Position numbers and translations under genes: made by a program. Under the pieces are notes generated by a model, which did not search any database, had not been told where the DNA came from, and worked only from the letters and a program-made list of their open reading frames with translations. A stretch of 22,278 nucleotides of DNA, taken from assembly GCA_023413015.1 (NCBI GenBank), contig JAEZQR010000129.1, forward strand, positions 1-22,278, written 5' to 3'. Below are positions 15,615-21,308 of this stretch, piece by piece (the stretch's first letter is position 1; each line of letters opens with the position of its first letter). This DNA is from Pseudomonadota bacterium (GTDB lineage: Bacteria > Pseudomonadota > Alphaproteobacteria > Sphingomonadales > Sphingomonadaceae).

Positions 15615-16613
15615 ATGAAACGCGTCGTCTCGGGCATTCAGCCCACCGGCAACCTGCACCTCGGCAACTATCTCGGTGCCATCCGCAACTGGGTGCGGAT
15701 GCAGGATGACGGCGAATGCCTGTTCTTCCTTGCCGACCTCCACGCGATCACCGTGTGGAACGAGCCGGCCGAGCTGCGCGCGAACATCCGCAACATGGCG
15801 GCGGCGCTGCTGGCGGCCGGGATCGACCCGGCGCGCTCGATCCTGTTCCCGCAGAGCCTGGTGCGCGCGCATGCCGAGCTCGCCTGGGTGCTGAACTGCA
15901 CCGCGCGCATCGGCTGGCTCAACCGCATGACGCAGTTCAAGGAGAAGTCGGGCAAGGACCGCGAGGGCGCAAGCATCGGCCTGTTCGCCTATCCCGTGCT
16001 GCAGGCGGCCGACGTGCTGCTCTACCGGGCCAGCCACGTGCCGGTCGGCGAGGACCAGAAGCAGCATCTCGAGCTCGCGCGCGACGTCGCGCAGAAGTTC
16101 AACAACGATTACGGCGTCGAGCTCTTCCCGCTGCCGGAGCCCTATATCCTCAGCCGCGCGGCACGCATCATGTCGTTGCGCGACGGCACCGCGAAGATGT
16201 CGAAGTCGGACCCGTCGGATATGAGCCGCATCAACCTGACCGACGATGCCGATGCGATCGCGAGCAAGATCAAGAAGGCGAAGACCGATCCCGAGCTGCT
16301 GCCGGGCGATCCGAAGTTGTTGGAGGGACGCCCCGAGGCGCAGAACCTCGTCGCGATTTACGCGGCGCTCGCCGACATGGAGGAGGCCGACGTGCTCGCG
16401 CAGTTCGAGGGCAAAGGCTTCGGCGCGTTCAAGCCGGCGCTCGCCGATCTGACGGTCGCGAAGCTGGCGCCAATCACGCAGCGCTTCAACGAGCTTCGGC
16501 AGGATGTCTCGCATCTCGATGCGGTACTCGTGCAAGGGGCCGAGCGCGCTGCGGCGATCGCCGACCCCTTTCTCGCGGAGGTATATGAAACCGTTGGGTT
16601 TCTAAGCCGTTGA
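15615..16613 (+). CDS. trpS: Tryptophanyl-tRNA synthetase
   Basis: TrpS charges tRNA-Trp with tryptophan in the cytoplasm. The 332-residue class I synthetase has the HIGH-equivalent HLGN (residues 15-18) in SGIQPTGNLHLGNYLGA and the KMSKS loop at residues 194-198. Other family features are ADLHAIT, NRMTQFKEKSGKD, PVLQAADVLLYRASHVPVGEDQKQHLELARD and FPLPEP. ATG 15615 is preferred over GTG 15609 because the latter lies inside the Shine-Dalgarno AGGAAG (15604-15609). The gene is 10 bases after murJ. A small hairpin, GAAACC-GTTG-GGTTTC (16587-16602), sits in its last codons. Confidence 0.98.
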   Translation: MKRVVSGIQPTGNLHLGNYLGAIRNWVRMQDDGECLFFLADLHAITVWNEPAELRANIRNMAAALLAAGIDPARSILFPQSLVRAHAELAWVLNCTARIGWLNRMTQFKEKSGKDREGASIGLFAYPVLQAADVLLYRASHVPVGEDQKQHLELARDVAQKFNNDYGVELFPLPEPYILSRAARIMSLRDGTAKMSKSDPSDMSRINLTDDADAIASKIKKAKTDPELLPGDPKLLEGRPEAQNLVAIYAALADMEEADVLAQFEGKGFGAFKPALADLTVAKLAPITQRFNELRQDVSHLDAVLVQGAERAAAIADPFLAEVYETVGFLSR

Positions 16614-16620
16614 CGAAGGA

Positions 16621-16659
16621 TTGTTCACGACCTGTTCAGTTGCTTTAAACTAGTATCGG
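16621..16659 (+). promoter_or_regulatory. Putative promoter with LexA-box-like direct repeat upstream of the DUF4136 gene
   Basis: The 80-base gap after trpS contains GTTC-N7-GTTC at 16623-16637, an exact match to the direct-repeat SOS box described for alphaproteobacterial LexA. It overlaps a possible -35 (CTGTTC, 16632-16637), 16 bases before TATCGG (16654-16659). An alternative pair is TTGTTC (16621-16626) with TTAAAC (16645-16650), 18 bases apart. The match is visible; LexA binding is inference. Confidence 0.35.
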
Positions 16660-16693
16660 TCCGAACAAGAACCCTAGCCAAGGTGTGTGCGTC

Positions 16694-17362
16694 ATGCGCG
16701 CCGTTCGCCTCATTCCCATCGTCCTGCTGACGCTGCTCGCGGCCTGCGCCTCGACGTTCCCGGCGCAGGTTGCCCGCTTCCAGCAGATGCCCGCGCCAGC
16801 GGGCCAGACCTTTGCCATCGAAGCCAAGGATCCGGCGAAGGCCGGCAGCCTGGAGTTCGCCACCTACGCCAACCTCGTTCGCGGCCAGCTGGTCGCGCAG
16901 GGCTACCAGCCGGCTGCCACTCAGCAGGCGGCGACGCTCGTGGTCGGGCTTGACTACGGCGTGTCGAACGGCCGCGAGAAGCTCGCGACCCGTCCGGGCT
17001 TCGGCCCCGGTTTCGGCCCCTACTATGGCCGCGGCTTCGGCTACTTCGGCTACCCCGCTTATTTCCCCTATTCGCGCTTCGGGTTCCCCTATCGCTGGGG
17101 TTTCTACGATCCGTTCTGGGGCAGCCCCTTCGACTATCCGGAGGTCTACTCCTACACGGTGTACCGAAGCTTCGTGGACATGGAGATCAAGCGTACCGGC
17201 ACCAACGACAACGTCTTCGAAGGACGTGCCGAGGCGACGACCCGCTCGGACGACCTGACGAAGCTGGTGCCGAGGCTGGTCCAGGCGCTGTTCACCAATT
17301 TTCCTGGCCACTCGGGCGAGCGGGTAAGGGTGAACGTGCCGCTCGAAGCCAAGCGCTCGTAA
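16694..17362 (+). CDS. DUF4136 lipoprotein with aromatic/Gly-rich insert
   Basis: The product is about 222 residues. A lipoprotein signal ends in LAAC (Cys18). An N-terminal half resembling DUF4136 follows: TFAIEAKDPAKAGSLEFATYANLVRGQLVAQGYQPA and QAATLVVGLDYGVSNG. A low-complexity Gly/Phe/Tyr/Pro-rich stretch (bases ~16995-17150) separates it from the conserved C-terminal part YSYTVYRSFVDMEIKR, then NVFEGRAEATTRSDDLTKLVPRLVQALFTNFPG. Family proteins are outer-membrane or periplasmic lipoproteins of unknown function. I start at ATG 16694, which puts the signal peptide at the N-terminus and has AAGG about 10 bases upstream; a GTG at 16685 is an in-frame alternative. It has its own promoter-like region. 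Confidence 0.9.
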   Translation: MRAVRLIPIVLLTLLAACASTFPAQVARFQQMPAPAGQTFAIEAKDPAKAGSLEFATYANLVRGQLVAQGYQPAATQQAATLVVGLDYGVSNGREKLATRPGFGPGFGPYYGRGFGYFGYPAYFPYSRFGFPYRWGFYDPFWGSPFDYPEVYSYTVYRSFVDMEIKRTGTNDNVFEGRAEATTRSDDLTKLVPRLVQALFTNFPGHSGERVRVNVPLEAKRS

Positions 17363-17366
17363 GGCT

Positions 17367-17394
17367 TTGCCGTCGCCCCCGGCCGCGCTAGGCT
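17367..17394 (+). promoter_or_regulatory. Putative usp promoter, leaderless type
   Basis: TTGCCG (17367-17372), a 16-base spacer and TAGGCT (17389-17394) are followed by exactly 6 bases and then ATG 17401. Transcription would begin at or within a base or two of the start codon. The intervening GGCGGG touches the ATG and cannot act as a normally spaced Shine-Dalgarno. Confidence 0.45.
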
Positions 17395-17400
17395 GGCGGG

Positions 17401-17886
17401 ATGAGCGAGCCGGCCCGCAATTATCTCGTCGTCGTCGACGACACGCTGGAGAGTCGCGTGGCGCTGCGCTTCGCCGCCCGCCGCGCGAGGAAGACCGGCG
17501 GCCAGCTCCTGCTGCTGCATGTCATCCCGCCGACGGACTTCATCCAGTGGGGCGGCGTCCAGAATGTGATGGAGGCCGAGGCGCAGGAGAAGGCCGAGGC
17601 GCTTCTGGCCGAGGTTGCCGAGCAGGTGGTCGCCGAGACCGGCCTGCGCCCGTCGATGGAGGTGCGGACGGGCAAGCCGGCGGACGAGGTGCTCAAGGCG
17701 CTGAGCGGCGACATGACGATCCACACGCTCGTCCTCGGCGCCGCGGCCAAGGGCGCGCCGGGACCGCTCGTCGCCTTCTTCTCCGGCGAAACGGCCGGGC
17801 AGCTTCCCTGTCCCGTCGTCATCGTTCCCGGCGGCGTGACGGCCGAGGCGGTCGCGCAGCTCGCCTGCCCCGGTCGCGTTGCATAG
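17401..17886 (+). CDS. Universal stress protein family protein
   Basis: The 161-residue single-domain UspA-type protein starts with NYLVVVDDTLESRVALRFAARRARKTGGQLLLLHVIPP, has a central helix around EAEAQEKAEALLAEVAEQV, then a RPSMEVRTGKPADEVLKAL strand-helix and HTLVLGAAAKGAPGPLVAFFSGETAGQLPCPVVIVPGG. The C-terminal loop only partly matches the ATP-binding G-2x-G-9x-G(S/T) motif, so nucleotide binding is uncertain. Usp proteins are linked to survival under starvation or stress. The start is supported by family alignment and a promoter-like element ending 6 bases upstream. Confidence 0.92.
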   Translation: MSEPARNYLVVVDDTLESRVALRFAARRARKTGGQLLLLHVIPPTDFIQWGGVQNVMEAEAQEKAEALLAEVAEQVVAETGLRPSMEVRTGKPADEVLKALSGDMTIHTLVLGAAAKGAPGPLVAFFSGETAGQLPCPVVIVPGGVTAEAVAQLACPGRVA

Positions 17887-17961
17887 GCCCAGGGCAAGCG
17901 GCGGCTTGATCTCCGCCCGCCTGCACGCCACATCGGCAGTCAGACGCACGCGAGGCATTCC

Positions 17962-18522
17962 ATGTTCATCGAAACCGAGCGCACGCCCAATCCGGCGACG
18001 CTGAAGTTCCTTCCCGGTCGCCCCGTCATGGCGAACGGCACCGCCGATTTCCCCGATCCCGAAAGCGCGCAGGATTCGCCGCTCGCCGCCGCGCTGTTCG
18101 CGCTCGGCGACATCCAGGGCGTGTTCTTCGGCGGCGACTTCGTCTCGGTGACCAAGGCGGAAGGTTCGGCCGACTGGGCGTCGCTGAAGCCGCAGGTGCT
18201 CGGCGTGCTCGTCGATCACTTCGCGAGTGGTGCACCGCTGTTCACGGGCGAGATCGATGCCGACGAGGAAGAGCTGCACGACGATCCGGCCGACGCCGAC
18301 ATCGTCAGCCAGATTCGCGAGCTGATCGACACGCGCGTCCGCCCGGCGGTCGCGAACGACGGCGGCGACATCGTCTACCGTGGTTTCGACAAGGGCGTGG
18401 TGTTCCTGCGCATGCATGGTGCCTGCGCCGGCTGTCCGTCCTCGACGGCCACGCTCAAGAACGGCATCGAGAACCTGCTCAAATATTATGTGCCCGAGGT
18501 GACCGAGGTCCGGGCGGTCTGA
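17962..18522 (+). CDS. NifU-family Fe-S scaffold protein (Nfu type)
   Basis: The 186-residue protein has an Nfu_N domain (MFIETERTPNPATLKFLPGRPV through IQGVFFGGDFVSVTK) and a C-terminal NifU-like domain: IRELIDTRVRPAVANDGGDIVYRGFDKGVVFLRMHGACAGCPSSTATLKNGIENLL. The CxxC (C155, C158) binds a [4Fe-4S] cluster shared across a dimer and passed to apo-proteins. A start at ATG 17962 fits the family and has GAGG 6 bases upstream. miaB, which needs Fe-S clusters, lies further downstream, but that is not evidence of a direct link. An 8-bp hairpin spans the stop codon. Confidence 0.95.
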   Translation: MFIETERTPNPATLKFLPGRPVMANGTADFPDPESAQDSPLAAALFALGDIQGVFFGGDFVSVTKAEGSADWASLKPQVLGVLVDHFASGAPLFTGEIDADEEELHDDPADADIVSQIRELIDTRVRPAVANDGGDIVYRGFDKGVVFLRMHGACAGCPSSTATLKNGIENLLKYYVPEVTEVRAV

Positions 18523-18529
18523 CCGCCCG
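18511..18529 (+). terminator. GC-rich hairpin spanning the nfu stop codon
   Basis: CGGGCGGT (18511-18518) pairs perfectly with ACCGCCCG (18522-18529) across a CTG loop. The stop TGA (18520-18522) is in the loop and first right-arm base. No U-run follows, so it may mark the 3' end or stabilise the mRNA rather than terminate by itself. Confidence 0.4.
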
Positions 18530-18602
18530 CCGGCAACATGCTTGCGCAAAAGGCGCGCCCGATCCTGTTGCGGCCGTGCCGGCTGAGGTTCTAAGGGGAG
18601 GC

Positions 18603-19199
18603 ATGGCCGAACATATCCTTTCCGACCGCGACCTCGATACCATCTTCCGCCAGGCACGGACCTATAACAGCTGGGCGGATACGCCGGTTACGCGCGTGCA
18701 GATGCAGGCGATCTACGATCTCGCCCGCATGGGGCCGACTTCGGCCAATGCCCAGCCGGCGCGCTTCGTCTGGTGCGAGAGCCGGGAAGCGAAGGAGAAA
18801 CTGGCGGCCTGCGTGAGCGACGGCAACCGCCCCAAGGTGCTGGCCGCGCCCGTCACCGTGATCGTCGGCATGGACATGGCCTTCTACGAGAAGCTGCCCG
18901 ACCTGTTCCCGCACGACCAGACCGCGCGCAGCTGGTTCGAGGGCAAGCCCGACGTGATCCGCGACACAGCTTTCCGCAACTCGACGCTGCAGGGCGCCTA
19001 TCTGATCATGGCGGCGCGCAGCATCGGTCTCGATTGCGGCCCGATGTCCGGCTTCGACAAGGCCAAGGTCGACGAGGCGTTCTTCGCCGGCACAGCGATC
19101 GAGGCGAACTTCCTCTGTTCGATCGGGCATGGAACCGAAGAGCGGCTGTTCGGGCGCCTGCCGCGCCTGTCGTTCGAGGAGGCCTGCGACATCCGCTGA
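18603..19199 (+). CDS. Nitroreductase-family FMN oxidoreductase, RutE/malonic semialdehyde reductase-like
   Basis: The 198-residue flavoprotein resembles the RutE/HadB subgroup: DRDLDTIFRQARTYNSWADTPV, IYDLARMGPTSANAQPARFVWCES (FMN phosphate contact), FYEKLPDLFPHD, AFRNSTLQGAYLIMAARSIGLDCGPMSGFD, and FLCSIGHGTEERLFGRLPRLSFEE. RutE reduces malonic semialdehyde in uracil breakdown, but no other rut gene is present, so the physiological substrate is open. ATG 18603 has AAGGGGAG just upstream; an in-frame start at 18576 would add nine unrelated residues. The stop TGA shares its last base with the tsaB start (TGATG). Confidence 0.9.
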   Translation: MAEHILSDRDLDTIFRQARTYNSWADTPVTRVQMQAIYDLARMGPTSANAQPARFVWCESREAKEKLAACVSDGNRPKVLAAPVTVIVGMDMAFYEKLPDLFPHDQTARSWFEGKPDVIRDTAFRNSTLQGAYLIMAARSIGLDCGPMSGFDKAKVDEAFFAGTAIEANFLCSIGHGTEERLFGRLPRLSFEEACDIR

Positions 19200-19828
19200 T
19201 GTGGCTCGCGATCGAAACCGCGCTTCACGCCTGCTCGGCGGCGCTTGTCGACGGCGAGCGCATCGTTGCCGAGCGACATGAGATCATCGCGCGCGGGCAC
19301 GCCGAGCGGCTGATCCCGCTGATCGCCGAGCTGCTGGCGGAGGCGCGGGTCGACCGTGCCGACGGCGTCGTCGTCGATATCGGCCCGGGCAGCTTTACCG
19401 GCATCCGCGTCGGCATCGCGGCCGCCAAATCGTTTGGCCTTGCATGGGGCGTACCGGTCGAAGGCTGCACGTCGACGGCGCTGGTCGCGGCTGGCGTCTT
19501 CGCGACGCAGCCCGGCCTCGAACGCCTGTACGTGACGTTCGATGCCTCGCGCGGCGAAGTCTATGCGCAGGGTTTCCACCGCGACGGGCTGCGGCTGATC
19601 GGCGACATCATGGCGCTGGTGCCGGAGGCGGCGGCCGCCGCGGCCCGCGGCTATGATGCGGTCGCGGGATCCGGCGCACCGTTGCTGCTCGCGGTCGACC
19701 CTTCGCTGACGTCGCTCGATCATCCGTGGCCGCGCGCGGCCGATGCTCGGCGGCTCGGGGCGGCGTCGCGCCAGCCCGCCGCCAAGCCGCTCTACATCCG
19801 TCCGCCCGACGCCAAGGTGCCGGCATGA
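19199..19828 (+). CDS. tsaB: tRNA t6A37 biosynthesis protein TsaB
   Basis: TsaB is the inactive ASKHA-fold partner of TsaD in the complex that makes threonylcarbamoyl-adenosine at position 37 of ANN-decoding tRNAs. The 209-residue product has WLAIETALHACSAALVDG, RGHAERLIPLIAELLAEA, the diagnostic DIGPGSFTGIRVGIAAAKSFGLAWGVPVEGCTS and FDASRGEVYAQGF, with YIRPPDAK at the end. The real start is ATG 19199, which overlaps the nitroreductase stop by one base; the frame is open further upstream but only as shadow. It overlaps rimI by 4 bases, a common tsaB-rimI pairing. Confidence 0.95.
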   Translation: MWLAIETALHACSAALVDGERIVAERHEIIARGHAERLIPLIAELLAEARVDRADGVVVDIGPGSFTGIRVGIAAAKSFGLAWGVPVEGCTSTALVAAGVFATQPGLERLYVTFDASRGEVYAQGFHRDGLRLIGDIMALVPEAAAAAARGYDAVAGSGAPLLLAVDPSLTSLDHPWPRAADARRLGAASRQPAAKPLYIRPPDAKVPA

Positions 19829-20289
19829 GCCTTCGGCTGTCGCTTGCCGCACCCGACGATGTTCCACTGCTCGGCCGTATCATCGGCGAGGCGTTCGATC
19901 CGCGGTTCGGCGAGGCGTGGACGACGGCACAGCTCGCCGGCGCGCTGGGGATCGCCGATACCTGGGCGCAGCTCGGGCGCAACGATGGAGAGGCGTTCGG
20001 CTTCTCGCTGACCCGCCGCATCCTCGATGAGGCCGAGCTGATGCTGGTGGCGGTGCGTCCGGCCGCGCGCGGCAAGGGTTGCGGGCGCTTGCTCGTCGAA
20101 GGCGCAATGGAGACGGCACGACTGCGTGGCGCCCGCACGATGTTCCTTGAGGTCCGCGACGGCAACGAGACTGCGCTTCGTCTGTACGAAAGCTTGGATT
20201 TTACGGCCGCTGGTCGGCGTCAGAATTATTACACGGGCGCTGCCGGCGAACGTTTCGATGCGATCACCATGCGCCGTGATTTGTTTTAA
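19825..20289 (+). CDS. rimI: GNAT N-acetyltransferase, RimI-like
   Basis: RimI acetylates the N-terminal alanine of ribosomal protein S18. The 154-residue GNAT protein has APDDVPLLGRIIGEAF at the N-terminus, LMLVAVRPAARGKGCGRLLVEGAM (acetyl-CoA loop RGKGCG), then TMFLEVRDGNETALRLYESLDFTAAGRRQNYY, the typical RimI C-terminal pattern. ATG 19825 overlaps the tsaB stop (ATGA), which supports co-translation and the RimI name over a generic acetyltransferase; the substrate remains inferred. Confidence 0.9.
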   Translation: MSLRLSLAAPDDVPLLGRIIGEAFDPRFGEAWTTAQLAGALGIADTWAQLGRNDGEAFGFSLTRRILDEAELMLVAVRPAARGKGCGRLLVEGAMETARLRGARTMFLEVRDGNETALRLYESLDFTAAGRRQNYYTGAAGERFDAITMRRDLF

Positions 20290-20323
20290 CTAACATTTCC
20301 ACATCTTTTCTTGCTCCTGACAC

Positions 20324-20353
20324 TTGCCAAGCGATGACGGCGGCGACTATTCG
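20324..20353 (+). promoter_or_regulatory. AT-rich region and possible promoter upstream of mucR
   Basis: The 109-base gap 20290-20398 is clearly richer in A and T than the rest of the window. TTGCCA (20324-20329) and TATTCG (20348-20353) are 18 bases apart. MucR/Ros proteins bind AT-rich DNA and often repress their own genes, so autoregulation here is plausible but inferred. Confidence 0.35.
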
Positions 20354-20398
20354 CTGTATATTCCAATCTAAATTTACTGCATGGCAGGGAGATGCGAC

Positions 20399-20815
20399 AT
20401 GGACGACGCAAGTTCAGTTCATAATGATTTGCTTACGCTGACCGCCGAGATCGTTTCCTCGCATGTTGCGAACAATACGGTCGCGGTTTCGGACTTGCCG
20501 AACCTCATCGACAACGTCTTTTCGACGCTGTCGCGCCTCGGCACCGAGAAGAAGGCCGAAGCGCCGAAGCAGGAGCCTGCCGTTTCGGTCCGCGCGTCGG
20601 TGAAGCCGGACTACATCGTCTGTCTCGAGGACGGCAAGAAGCTCAAGATGCTCAAGCGTCACCTGATGACGCACTACAATATGACGCCTGAGGAATATCG
20701 CGCGAAGTGGAATCTTCCCGCCGATTACCCGATGGTGGCGCCCAACTATGCAGCGCAGCGCCGGACCCTCGCGAAGAAGATCGGCCTCGGCACGAAGCGC
20801 GGCGCCAAGCGCTGA
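20399..20815 (+). CDS. mucR: MucR/Ros-family zinc-finger transcriptional regulator
   Basis: The 138-residue protein starts at ATG 20399, with AGGGAG 7 bases upstream. The N-terminal helical part (LLTLTAEIVSSHVANNTVAVSDLPNLIDNVFSTLS) is the oligomerisation region of the family. After a linker comes the prokaryotic zinc finger: C75, D78, H88 and H92 within DYIVCLEDGKKLKMLKRHLMTH, then MTPEEYRAKWNLPADYPMVAPNYAAQRRTLAKKIGLG. Cys-x2-Asp replaces the Cys-x2-Cys of Ros, a variant known from Mesorhizobium homologues. MucR proteins are global regulators in alphaproteobacteria, linked to surface polysaccharide, motility and cell-cycle genes. Targets here are unknown. Confidence 0.95.
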   Translation: MDDASSVHNDLLTLTAEIVSSHVANNTVAVSDLPNLIDNVFSTLSRLGTEKKAEAPKQEPAVSVRASVKPDYIVCLEDGKKLKMLKRHLMTHYNMTPEEYRAKWNLPADYPMVAPNYAAQRRTLAKKIGLGTKRGAKR

Positions 20816-20823
20816 ACCAAACC

Positions 20824-20865
20824 GAGGCATCGCGCCGGACGCTCTGGCATTCGGCGCGATGCCTC
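20824..20865 (+). repeat. Perfect 13-bp inverted repeat between mucR and fur
   Basis: GAGGCATCGCGCC (20824-20836) and GGCGCGATGCCTC (20853-20865) are exact reverse complements separated by 16 bases. The dyad lies 8 bases after the mucR stop and ends 14 bases before the fur ATG. As RNA it would form a strong GC-rich stem without a following U-run. As DNA it overlaps the region where a fur promoter would lie. It could be a mucR 3'-end hairpin, an attenuator of read-through into fur, or an operator. The repeat itself is directly visible. Confidence 0.9.
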
Positions 20866-20867
20866 CG

Positions 20868-20873
20868 TACATA
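20868..20873 (+). promoter_or_regulatory. Possible -10 element for a leaderless fur transcript
   Basis: TACATA (20868-20873) is followed by 6 bases and then ATG 20880. No Shine-Dalgarno precedes that ATG and no good -35 is seen; the -35 position falls in the loop and right arm of the 13-bp dyad. Weak on its own. Confidence 0.25.
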
Positions 20874-20879
20874 CGAACC

Positions 20880-21308
20880 ATGACTGGTCGCATCGATCTC
20901 GAGGCGCTTTGCGCCGAAAAGGGCCTCCGCATCACCGAACAGCGCCGTGTGATCGCGCGTGTCCTGTCCGACTCCGCGGATCATCCCGATGTCGAGGAGC
21001 TGCACCGTCGTTCGGTCGCCATCGATCCGCACATCTCGATCGCCACCGTCTACCGCACGGTACGCTTGTTCGAAGAGGCCGGCATCCTCGAGCGGCATGA
21101 TTTCCGCGACGGTCGTTCCCGCTACGAGACCGTGCCCGACGAGCACCATGATCACCTCATCGATCTCGAAACCGGCAAGGTCGTCGAATTCCACGATCCG
21201 CAGATCGAGGAACTGCAGCAGCGCATCGCCGAGCGGCTGGGCTATCGGCTCGTCGATCACCGGATGGAACTCTACGCGGTGCCGCTGAACGCCGCCCGCA
21301 AGGATTGA
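20880..21308 (+). CDS. fur: Fur-family metal-responsive transcriptional regulator
   Basis: The 142-residue regulator has a winged-helix DNA-binding domain (CAEKGLRITEQRRVIARVL, then ISIATVYRTVRLFEEAGIL) and a metal-binding/dimerisation domain with HHDH at residues 89-92. The E. coli Fur CxxC pairs are absent: the segment after HHDH reads LIDLETGKVVEF, as in alphaproteobacterial Fur/Mur proteins, some of which respond to Mn rather than Fe. Metal specificity cannot be decided from sequence. ATG 20880 fits homologues; ATG 20859, which would add seven residues, lies inside the right arm of the 13-bp dyad. Its stop overlaps the proposed TTG start of plsC. Confidence 0.93.
   Translation: MTGRIDLEALCAEKGLRITEQRRVIARVLSDSADHPDVEELHRRSVAIDPHISIATVYRTVRLFEEAGILERHDFRDGRSRYETVPDEHHDHLIDLETGKVVEFHDPQIEELQQRIAERLGYRLVDHRMELYAVPLNAARKD

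Noticed and set aside
13958..15637. 559-codon open frame on the minus strand opposite murJ
   Set aside because: Its product is a Gln/Arg/Glu/His-rich string without domain-like pattern, and murJ is unmistakable on the other strand. High-GC codon bias keeps the antisense frame open.
16587..16602. GAAACC-GTTG-GGTTTC hairpin at the end of trpS as an intrinsic terminator
   Set aside because: Only 6 bp, mostly weak, inside the coding sequence and without a U-tract.
18773..19198. 142-codon upstream extension of the tsaB frame
   Set aside because: It lies wholly inside the nitroreductase gene and is shadow; TsaB homologues begin at the MWLAIET-like start at 19199.
18603..19199. Nitroreductase as part of a uracil-degradation (rut) cluster
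   Set aside because: No rutA-D, F or G neighbours; the gene is coupled to tsaB instead.
20837..20865. TGGCAT followed by GATGC as a sigma-54 promoter before fur
   Set aside because: The invariant GG and GC are not 10 bases apart (GG at 20846-20847, position 20858-20859 reads GA).
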